Positions 43,405-52,167 of a DNA stretch of 64,000 bases are shown piece after piece. This DNA is from Pseudogymnoascus destructans (taxonomy: Eukaryota > Ascomycota > Leotiomycetes > Thelebolales > Thelebolaceae). Under the pieces are notes generated by a model. It saw only the letters and a list, made by a program, of their open reading frames with translations. It was not told the DNA's origin and ran no database searches. The position numbers were made by a program, and so were the translations under genes. The DNA lies in contig NW_020167528.1 in NCBI RefSeq assembly GCF_001641265.1, positions 248,001 to 312,000 on the forward strand, given 5' to 3'. Position 1 is the stretch's first letter. Each line of letters begins with the position of its first letter.

Positions 43405-44235
43405 TTAAGGTAATGCTGTATTTCCTACATGTAATATAAGTAAAAGATTGATTAGGCATAGCATTCGACTTACCTCATAGCACCTCGTTGCCATCACTGT
43501 ATGCAGTGTAGTGACCTTCATTCCAGCGTCAAAGAGAGCCGGAATCTTAGTAAGAGCATCAAATCCAGCGGCAACCAAGCGGTGTCGGAAGAGGCCGCGG
43601 AGTCTCTTCTGTCTACTTTCATTAAAACGAGACCACCAACGCATTTCGAAGCTTACACAGGTAGCTGGTAAGATTAGGGCATCAGCCTTCTGGGGTAGAT
43701 ACTGGTATTCACGGATTTTGCGATATATTTGACCATCACAAGGCCTATCTTCATTAGAATACTCTTCATCTAGAATTGCCCTCATCTCGTAGCTGATTCC
43801 TGAAAGGTATAGATCTACTATCCACCATTTCTCAGCCGGGCGCAATGCTTTTCCCGCTTGAATTCTATGTAATCCATGGAGACAGATAATTCCGCCTGGA
43901 AAGTCAAGCTCTGGGTATCTGTTTTCTGAGTCGATCGTGGCGTAACTACTTGGCAAAATCCCCGTTTTCCACGTCTTATTTTGCTTCGCATTCTCTATGG
44001 CAGTGTCGAGATGATGTTGATCGACAATAGCAGGTATGTGGTTTCCCACCTTTAGCGAACGGCATCCTTCCTTCTCAAAGACCTTTTTAAGTCGTAGTAC
44101 ATTCTTCGGGTCATGTTGGCGAGTTTTATGCTCTTCCCAATTTAGACTCTCAAGCTTGACAAGAGCGGAACCTTTGCAGAAGAGACGCCACTCTGTCTCA
44201 AATCTTAGGTCTTCCGCATGTACTCGCGCTTTCAT
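43405..44235 (-). CDS. DUF3723 protein, probably 3'-truncated
   Basis: 276 residues from ATG at 44235. It has the DUF3723 features CKGSALVKLESLNWEEHKTR, RLKKVFEKEGCRSL, GGIICLHGLHRIQAGKA, KWWIVDLYLSG, LDEEYSNEDRPCDGQIYRKI. After CYE a donor GTAAGT and an acceptor CATGTAG suggest the ORF end is intronic and a short last exon (EIQHYLKSYFLL) follows before a stop. Known members are much longer, so the 3' part seems lost. DUF3723 is one of the accessory genes repeatedly found in Starships; its function is unknown. It is divergent from the pseudokinase at 44411. Confidence 0.7.
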   Translation of the reverse strand: MKARVHAEDLRFETEWRLFCKGSALVKLESLNWEEHKTRQHDPKNVLRLKKVFEKEGCRSLKVGNHIPAIVDQHHLDTAIENAKQNKTWKTGILPSSYATIDSENRYPELDFPGGIICLHGLHRIQAGKALRPAEKWWIVDLYLSGISYEMRAILDEEYSNEDRPCDGQIYRKIREYQYLPQKADALILPATCVSFEMRWWSRFNESRQKRLRGLFRHRLVAAGFDALTKIPALFDAGMKVTTLHTVMATRCYEVSRMLCLINLLLILHVGNTALP

Positions 44236-44410
44236 ATTGAGGTATGGATGTCTATGCTCTGGGAGAATGCCCGCTTTTCACATGGGCTATCTAAGTGCAG
44301 CAGCCGAAACTGGCTTAGTGCAATATCTGGCTTATTTATATCAGTATTAAAAAGCCTTATAGCTCTTCCAACCATAAAAAAAATTGCGTCAACAATAAGT
44401 TATTATAAGT
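44236..44410. promoter_or_regulatory. Shared promoter between DUF3723 and pseudokinase genes
   Basis: Only 175 bp lie between the divergent starts, so the two genes probably share control elements. No defined site is recognised. Confidence 0.45.
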
Positions 44411-45538
44411 ATGAGCTTAAAAAGGAGTAACACCCGGTTTGGGTTTCTTAGAGCCACCCCTGACTGTGCCGACGAAAACAGGTCGAATGGCACGGCTTCC
44501 CCTCCTGCATCATCCGACAATGATCCCCCACCAAACAAGCTGAGGAAGAGGATACAAGAAGATGAATCATCACAAAAGAGTCGTCGGCGCTCAGGGGAGA
44601 GCGGTCGGGGTAGAAGCAGATTCCGTGCTCCAGAAGCAATTCAGTCCCAGGATTCATCACCCTGGGAGCGCCTCCAAATGCGATTTAACCTGACCTTACA
44701 TAAATCAGTTATCATTGCTACTCAAAAGGATGGCCTCTTTGTTGCTGTTAGAAAATTCTCTGATGATCCAGATATAGAGAAGAAACGAGACATGCTGAGT
44801 CGAATTCGAAATGAGAATTTTCTGAAGTTTTTAGAAAGCTTCAGCTTTGAAGGATCTCAATATGCCGTCTTTGAGCATGAACTCAACAGAGGCGAGAAGC
44901 TGCCTATATGTCTCAGCCACTATGCCACACTTGTAACCTATCCTACCGAGTCACAGCTTGCTGTGATACTTCGACAGGTGAGCCTTACCCTGAGCTGCCT
45001 TCACATCTTAATATGTGAACAGATCCTTAGCGGTCTCGAATACCTTGCATCAAAAGGTTTAGAGCATGGCGAAGTTACATGCAAGAACATCCTTATAAGT
45101 ACTGAGGGATCTATAAGAATAGGTAGGCCGTCAGGCTATGTCACGGGCGTCAACTAACAGTAAGTAGCGGGCCAAGAGTGCTGCCGCAGACTCGTGTCAA
45201 ATCGCGACTCTATTAAGGATATTAGAGGAGTTGGTTATGTGACAATGGAGCTTATGAGTAAAGTCGCTGTATATACTGGACCTATGAATACTCGCGACCC
45301 CATCCTTTGGCCACTAGACAATGATGCCTCAAAGTTTGTTCAAAGTGCGGAATCTGCGCATTCGATCGATGAATTAAGACAGGTAGGAAGCTCAGCATCA
45401 ATCACAGGTTTTCCACTGACAAGTGTAAAGCAGCCACTATTGAACCGCAAGACAACAAAGGCGGATAGTGACGATATAAAGGCTGATGTATACATGGCTG
45501 AATTTTCAGTCTTCAGAGGACATAAAATTTGCAAATAG
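44411..45538 (+). CDS. Protein kinase-like protein (pseudokinase), intact
   Basis: Exons 44411-44977, 45023-45122 and 45168-45538 join to 345 residues. Both introns are 45 nt (GTGAGC...CAG; GTAGGC...CAACTAACAGTAAGTAG) and both restore kinase sense. Residues 1-90 are a charged disordered arm. The fold then shows a beta3-like VAVRKF, RIRNENFLKFLESFSFEGSQ, ILSGLEYLASKGLEHGEVTC, KNILISTEGSIRIAG and DIRGVGYVTMELMSK (subdomain IX). The HRD is replaced by LEHGEVTCKN and no DFG is present, so catalysis is unlikely. Such kinase-like genes occur beside DUF3723 genes in fungal accessory DNA. Confidence 0.7.
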
Positions 45539-45718
45539 TGTGGAACTCATTCTTAATTAAAAGGCCCAAATTATTTGATGTTTTAATCTCGACTAAAAGT
45601 GTCTCTCCTAGAATTACATTCTCCTTGCCGTCAAAAAAACTTGTCCCCAACCCCAGCCCCAACCTCAAACCGCCAACCTAAACCGCTCGTAATCCACCCT
45701 TTCCCCCATATTCCATAT

Positions 45719-46416
45719 CTATCTAGTAATTTTATTGAACATTTTTGTGTTAGAGCTGCTACCCATCGTATCATTGCCCGCATGTGGGCTGAAGGAAAAG
45801 ATACATTCGCTGTCATCGTCACTTCCTATGAGGTCCCAATCCGAGCCTATATCTAGCGGTGATATTGGGCTGTCTTTGTAGCTCTGCTGATGAGTCTGAT
45901 TACTCTTACTCTTTGTTTTACAAATGGCCAGACTTTTTTCGAAATCAGGCGTTGCTTGATGACTCAATTTATGAGCTGAGTGGGGACTTAAAGTTGTAGG
46001 CACGGCTATGGTTAGATCGTGGTAGTTTAAATCTCTTGTCCGAGTAAGCGGCATCCGTATTGCATGATCAGGGATCTCGTTTGAGAATCTGACCCCCAGG
46101 TCACCACGATTTCTCAGCACATTGCTGCTTCCTTTAGTGGTGCAGCCGCATAGCACGTCCTCGTCATTAGCCAAAGGCCAAATTTCATCAGACATCCAAG
46201 ACCCCGCTTCAGTCTCCCAAAAACCTTCAGGGTGAGAAAGTTATCACAAGGGCTGGTGGAAATATCCTTGGCGTTTGAGGCGATGATGTCATCCTGGGGT
46301 ACGGATACCGCCCGTAATGGATTGCTGCACGAATCTTGGCTAGTTTCTTCCATGGCTTCAGGACAATCTATCGCTAGAGGTGGTGGTTGACTTCTCATTA
46401 GAAGACGGGTGCACAT
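45719..46416 (-). pseudogene. Uncharacterised minus-strand coding region, two frames
   Basis: 46416-46114 begins MCTRLLMRSQPPPLAID and 46195-45719 begins MSDEIWPLANDEDVLCGCTT. The second frame can be read further back (GFWETEAGSWMSDEIW), so one gene with an intron or a frameshift near 46225 is likely. The product is Ser/Asp-rich at its end (DIGSDWDLIGSDDDSE). No family is recognised. Confidence 0.35.
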
Positions 46417-47034
46417 AATTAAATGCTCTTCAACTCTGCGCTAAGGGCTGTCAAATTTATCAGTATGGTAAAGATGCACATATCATGTTTTTTGCGAATC
46501 CTTGTATACTGCAAAACTGCCTCTTTGCCACATTTTGATCCATGTAGAAGACGAATTGGGTGTTGCTGGTTTTTTAGTTAGTTATTTTCAGCAGTGTCCA
46601 TTTCCAGACACTTGTGGTTCAGTAGTACGTTGAACTGCCGATTCTACCTCCCTCGATATCTCCCTGGTACAAGCCATCTGCAAAGCCACAACAAGCCACA
46701 GGGAAAAAAGCTAGCGACAATTAATTTGCCTTCTACCGTATTTAGCATAAACGAAAAGTAAATATGCATGTACATATGTACAGTAATCACAAAACTCTCT
46801 CTTCTCCTTAGCGGGGTCCATTTCCTGACGCTTGTGGATGTGCACCCCCTGCCTGGTTGTACTCCAAAGAAACCGCTACAATATCATCACAGACCGAGCC
46901 GATTCTTGCCCATTTATGCTTGGAACTCAAGTATTGCAAGTCACGGTCCGATGATACTGTACTCTTTTCAATAGAGAAAATAACCTACTATAAACCCATC
47001 GCCGCATTTCGTTCTCACCTAGATCCCTTTTGCG
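46417..47034. other. Intergenic stretch
   Basis: No supported gene. A partial direct repeat of the type TTTCCTGACGCTTGTGG / TTTCCAGACACTTGTGG (about 46813 and 46599) is the only feature seen. Confidence 0.35.
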
Positions 47035-47706
47035 ATGAATGGTATTGAAACGACCTTAAACACGCTCACAACTACGGAACACATGTTGGTAAACTTTCTC
47101 GACCTCCCCGGCGAACTTCGCAACAGGATATATGAGCTATGCTTATTGAATAAAGAGCCTCTCACCCTTTGGACTGGTTTCAATCACCGACATGATCTTA
47201 GTCCTGGCCTCCTCCGCGTGAACAAGACCCTCCACCACGAAGCCAACTCGCTCTTTTACGCCCAGAATCGCTTTGATTTTACCATAGCTACCCCTAAATG
47301 CATAGCCTCGTTCCTTCAGACAATCGGCCGTAAAAACGCAGGCTATATCCAACATGTCTGTGTCGAATTTCCGAATTTCTACCATCAAGAGCCAAGTGAT
47401 GTCACCCTCTCGGACGATAGTATTAGCATCTTTGCGAGCATCCAAAGCAGCTGCGTTAACTTAAGCACACTTACAGCGTTCGTGGGTGCACTTACTATGG
47501 AGTTTGCGCTCAATGAACTAGACAACCCCGAGAGCATTTCTAAGGTATTGACGCTAGTTGATACTCTCTTTATAGCTAACTCGCCCTTATTAAAAAGGAT
47601 CATTGTTGGTGTGTATAACAACAACCCAAGTAATTTTATAACAGATATGGAGAATCGTGGATGGACAATCAAAGCAACAAAGGTGCAGTTTAGTCTCGCT
47701 TTGTAA
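47035..47706 (+). CDS. F-box/2EXR-like fungal protein, 223 aa
   Basis: Single exon, complete. After 20 residues comes the diagnostic start FLDLPGELRNRIYELCLL, followed by LLRVNKTLHHEANSLFYAQN and FLQTIGRKNAGYIQHVCVEF, the pattern of the large fungal 2EXR/F-box-like family (substrate-receptor or DNA/RNP-associated roles are proposed; function here unknown). The length fits short members. It sits inside the presumed Starship block with no sign of decay. Confidence 0.75.
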   Translation: MNGIETTLNTLTTTEHMLVNFLDLPGELRNRIYELCLLNKEPLTLWTGFNHRHDLSPGLLRVNKTLHHEANSLFYAQNRFDFTIATPKCIASFLQTIGRKNAGYIQHVCVEFPNFYHQEPSDVTLSDDSISIFASIQSSCVNLSTLTAFVGALTMEFALNELDNPESISKVLTLVDTLFIANSPLLKRIIVGVYNNNPSNFITDMENRGWTIKATKVQFSLAL

Positions 47707-48129
47707 GGGCAAAGATTGTGGATAATGATGTAAGTTAACTTAACTTAATTAAGATTAATTCTGCACATAGACATGTGCTACTGCAATGCTGACTTCCAAT
47801 ATTTTTTGTGCAATCTATTTTCCCGCATAGTGGGTTCTTTCCTGCGAAGGGAATGACGTTGGTCTGTACGTTAGAGACAAACTTGGGGCAGTTTTGGAGT
47901 AAGTAACGTCACAATGAGCTTCACGGGGATGTAACATTAAAAGCAGTATCACAAAAACATAATTAAGCTATTAAGTTAGTTAGTAAGTTAGGTTATATTT
48001 TCTAGTGCAAAGTCATGAGACTGTTTGCTTGTAAAACTTGAGCGTGAAGTGTAGAATTGGCAAGAATCGGCTCCGCTCTGTGATGACAACTAGGACTGGT
48101 ACCTAGAGTAGAAACTGGACAGGGGTGCA
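47707..48129. other. AT-rich intergenic stretch
   Basis: Repeated TTAAGTTAG-like words, no ORF with motifs. Confidence 0.35.
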
Positions 48130-48976
48130 CTCTCGTTTGTAGTCCAGCCATTTGCAGTAACAGCGATTACCCAATCTGCTGAAAATCTGCTATTCTCATA
48201 CCAAGATGCAAGGTGGTTTTTACCTGCCACAATGACAAATGGCGGCACTGCCCAACCTTGAGAACTAACGCCTTGGATTACTGTAACCCATTCTCGATTG
48301 CCAGGCTGCACCTTTTTTGCCTTTGCCCGCCCATCTGAGCTCGTTACTACCGTTGCGCTTGAGATGACGCCCATCATAAACCCAGTCTCATCAAAGTTGT
48401 AGATATCTGCATTGTTGATGCCATACTTTAGAATTGTGTTCCATACAAGCTCAAACCAGCCACGAATGACTTCTGGATCTTCGCACTTAGCCCTCTGGTA
48501 GTCGTATTTTCGCTGGAAGCGTGTCCGGAGCTCTACATGGCGCTTAACAAAGTTTGAAGCCCAACGTGACCCGACGCGTGGTGCGTCACGTGTTGCAAGT
48601 AGTCGATTTGCCATATCTTCAACAATAGACAACTGAGGAGGGAACCCTTTAGCAGCTAAGTCAAGTATATACTGAACAAGAACTGATTCCTCTAGGTTAC
48701 TTAATTTCCGTAAGTTGGCTTGGATATCGCGTCGTGAAGGTACACCTTGTAAACGGTGACGTAGCTTGCGGTGGTCTACGGAATAGATCCTAGCTGCAAC
48801 TCGAAGGCGCAAATTTGGGTCGCTTTGCATAGCTTGGATAGCTAGCACTAATTTGCTTTCATCATTTTTATGGCGCATGTTTTGTTGTGGAGGAATTTAA
48901 CATTTAGTTGGGGGGGTTGGTCACTGCATGATTTTGGCACTTTCGCTTGTTTGGCACTTTCGTTATACATGCATGT
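48130..48976 (-). mobile_element. Pogo transposon, 5' fragment (copy 3)
   Basis: The 5' TIR (48930-48976, next to TA 48977-48978) and the first 250 codons of transposase from 48878 are present, open as far as NGWTTNE, where homology to the full copy stops (about 48130). NFDETGF is intact. It serves as the reference for codons 15 and 106 of the mutated full copy. The DDE C-part and 3' TIR are missing. Confidence 0.85.
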
Positions 48977-49691
48977 TAGCACAAAATGATAATGCTTTGT
49001 GGATGCATCGTATTTAACTGGATATAGAAAATTGCCTCTAACGGCCATGGATCGAGCACGGAAGAACTATCAGTTTCTGAATGGAGGAGTAGGTTTAATC
49101 GGTCTGGGGCACCATCACCACCAGAGAGAAGGAGTCTAAGCACCAGATCTATGATTTAGCAACTCCGGGGAGAGAGATTATTATGGAACCAAGTGCTAAC
49201 TCACGACTTTACACTCTAGAGATAATTGATCAAATAATTAACTAGGCCTCCATTTAAGCCCTTAGTTTAAGAAATATAACATTTCAGCTAGTGCTGCCCA
49301 AAGGAACACGTGAGACCACATAAAGACTTGCCTAACCCCTGACCCAACAACAACGCTGCTGTGAGGCCCTGAAGTGCTCGACCCCAACTGACTCGGTTTA
49401 GCCGTTGCAGTCCCGCAAAGGCCTGTAGTCATGCATTTGTTAGTGGAAGTATTGTTTATCAGTAGTGTGAGTGAAGCCGGAAGTGAACATGTTGATGGAC
49501 ATAATTGCGCTTGCCAATCACCTCACGACAATCGCTCCCCATCTTATAAGAGCTATAACTAGTGTACAATGAAAGCCAATATTTGCTCATGCACAGTCTG
49601 AAATTGGCTTATTGCAAATATAAAGACCATTTGCCTTCCCTCTTAGACCAAAATATATCTGGTCTATGCTTGGATCATATGCAAATTAAAA
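48977..49691. other. Intergenic stretch
   Basis: No supported gene. It would contain the promoter of the Lys/Glu-rich gene at 49692. Confidence 0.35.
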
Positions 49692-51048
49692 ATGGATTCA
49701 CTTGTCTCCGATTATGCTAAGAAGATAGAGCTAGAGGGTAAAAGTTCTAGAACTTCCAAGGCAGAGCTTGAAAGTCTAGAAACGAAAATATTGGAAACCT
49801 CTACAATCGTGTATAATAGCAAGAAAGAGAACGAACCACTCGAACTAAAAGGTACCACGCTAGAACAATTTCGCTTAGGTGTAGAAGCCGGGGTCAGGGC
49901 AGAAATTGCCAAAAAAAAATGCAGCTATAGAGGAGGCTGCTAAAGCAAAAAAAGTAAAAGCAAAGGCTGCTAGGGAAGAAAAAGCAGCTGAAAAAGCTGA
50001 AAAGGAAGCTAGGGAAAAGGAAGCAGCTGAAGCTAAAGCAAAGGCAGCTAAGGAAGCAGAAGAAGCTACAAAGGCAAAGGCAGCTGAAGCTAAAGCAAAG
50101 GCAGCTAAGGAAACAGTTGAAGCTACAAAGGCCACAGAAGAGAAGGCAGCAAAAAAGGCCAAAGAAGAGGCTGAAAAAAAGCCCAAGGAAGAAGAGGAAG
50201 AAGAGGCTAAAAAAAAGCCCAAGGAAGAAGAGGAAGAAGAAAAGGAAGAGCCGCCTTCTGATGACGACAATGACGACATAGTTAATAGACTTCGACATGG
50301 GGAGACTATTACCAAACTAAAGGAGGATATTTCTATATCAGTAGAAGTTCTCGTCAAAACATGAGCATGTTGTTGGCCACAAGAAAGGGTTTGGAACACC
50401 AGTTATTGTTCTTAATAAAGAATTTCCCCAAGCAAGAATTTGCAGAATCAGGAAGGACATTGGACATGACAAGAGTAGTCCCAACATTATGCTATGGAGA
50501 CGTGGGGGCGAGCTAAAACCTAACTCTGAGGAGAAATGGGCGGTTGACGACCTTGATGCTGTTAAACTGATAGCAATAGATGTCCCAGATGATTATAAAT
50601 CATCTCCGGTAAATTGAGTCAAGCTAATTCCCAAGATGACGGGTACAGAAAAAGATGAATTCAAGGCACTTAATATGAAAATTCTGACGCAACCAGATGT
50701 ACAACTCTACTGCGAATGGAAGGAGCCATTAATATTAGACAACGGTAACTTAGTTTTCTCAAGTTGGGAAAGTAGGGCAACGTGTCGTCTTATTTGGAAG
50801 AAGAATGCGGATAATTACTTGCTTTATGTGGCCAGATTGATCAAAGGTTGGTATCAAAAGGTTTCTGGTGGGTAGTATAAAGACGAACCAATGCCGACTA
50901 TTGAGATATTTTGGGCAGGAAGTTCAATGACGCCGGGATCGGACGTGACACCTACACCTAAGAATACAGCTGGGCGCAAAAAAACACCTCGGTCGCAAAA
51001 GCGTTCTAGCAAAAAAACGGAGAAATCGCGACGGTCGAAACCGCCTTA
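49692..51048 (+). pseudogene. Lys/Glu/Ala-rich coiled-coil protein, frameshifted
   Basis: MDSLVSDYAKKIELEGKSSR opens at 49692. At an A9 run (49911-49919) the frame breaks; shifting by one continues into a long KAKAAKEAEEATKAKAAEAK coiled-coil with acidic blocks and PPSDDDNDD. Near 50350 the frame shifts again to VVGHKKGFGTPVIVLNKEFP, then meets a TGA at 50615, VKLIPKMTGTEKDEFKALNM, LYCEWKEPLILDNGNLVFSS, a TAG at about 50873 and a basic tail (SKKTEKSRRSKPP, stop at 51048). The globular part is not recognised. Two frameshifts and two stops argue for decay, though the A9 site could also be a polymorphism or base-call error. Confidence 0.5.
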
Positions 51049-51122
51049 ATATGCCCGGGGAGGAAGTCTCGGCAGGGTACATGACATAGGTCTTCGCAAT
51101 TCAGAGCACAGAAGGAGAAGAC

Positions 51123-51275
51123 GATGATTCAGACAAGGATTCAGACAAGGATTCAGATGATGGATTCAGACAAGGATTCAGACAAGGATTCAGATGATTC
51201 AGACAAGGATTCAGATGATTCAGACAAGGATTCAGATGATTCAGACAAGGATTCAGATGATTTGGACGAGGATTC
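51123..51275 (+). repeat. GATTCAGACAAG repeat tract
   Basis: About nine imperfect units of GATTCAGACAAG/GATTCAGATGAT. In one frame it encodes an (S/D)-rich run (DSDKDSDD repeated). Confidence 0.9.
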
Positions 51276-51315
51276 AGACGAAGCAGAGCTGGGACGTCGA
51301 GAAGAACTATTCTGA

Positions 51316-52167
51316 AAATCGAGGGGAAATACCGGACTAAAAATAAGATAGCGCCAAAGGCTAAACTAACGGCTACACAATAATGACACTGTAGAGGCCA
51401 AATACCGGACTAAAATAAGATAGCGCCAAAGGCTAAACTAACGGCTACACAATATGACACTGTAGAGGCCAAATACCGGACTAAAAATAAGGTAGCGCCA
51501 AAGGCTAAACTAACGGCTACACAATATGACACTGTAGAGGCCAAATATCAACACAATTTAATGGTAAGGTTTTGTTTTTGCTTTCATGTTTTTCAGAGTT
51601 TCAAGGACCTTAGGTTTATTCATTCCTTTTTGTTTTAGTCTAATAATCTACACTCTTTCAATCTCCTAGGCTAACTCTGGCTTCCATTAATTCACTGGAA
51701 TATGTCATCAATGCCTTTAAATTGGTTACTTCATTAATTTTTGTTAATTTAAGTTGTTGAAGCCTCCGACAAGTTTTGGTCATAACTAATACGAGCCCTG
51801 CTATCGCCCTTGCTACCCCATTAGAATACCGAAGTTTGTAGCTTAGATAGTGTTTAATTAGTCCTCTAGCCTATTAATATCAAAATTTTCTTCTAAAATC
51901 CATGCAACTCCTAAGCTCTGCTACAAAGAAGACCTTGACATATAAGTTTAGCGGCTTGTTCTGGCTCTACCAGCCGGCATCCTGCATTGTAAGCCACGCG
52001 CACTTTTTGGCTCCTCTATCCTAATTTAATGTATAAATACAAATCGTAGGTGTGGCTTGCTACCAATCAGCAATAGGTGGCGCTCTCGGCTTATTAACAC
52101 TGGCATACTATAAGAGTACAAGTACGACGCCTAGTATCTTTGCTATCAAATCTACATCTTCCCAATC
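51316..52167. other. Non-coding stretch upstream of the ferric reductase gene
   Basis: Starts with the three 72-bp repeats (described separately), then AT-rich sequence without ORFs. A TATAAATA word at about 52031 stands about 135 bp before the ATG at 52168 and may be a promoter element. Confidence 0.4.
51327..51542. repeat. Three tandem 72-bp repeats
   Basis: Units begin AAATACCGGACTAAAA at 51327, 51400 and 51471, with lengths 73, 71 and 72. They differ only by single-base indels and one A/G change, so the duplication is recent. Confidence 0.95.

Noticed and set aside
49875..50399. 174-aa Ser/Ala/Phe-rich minus-strand ORF
   Set aside because: It mirrors the Lys/Glu/Ala repeats of the plus-strand coiled-coil gene; the composition explains the open frame.
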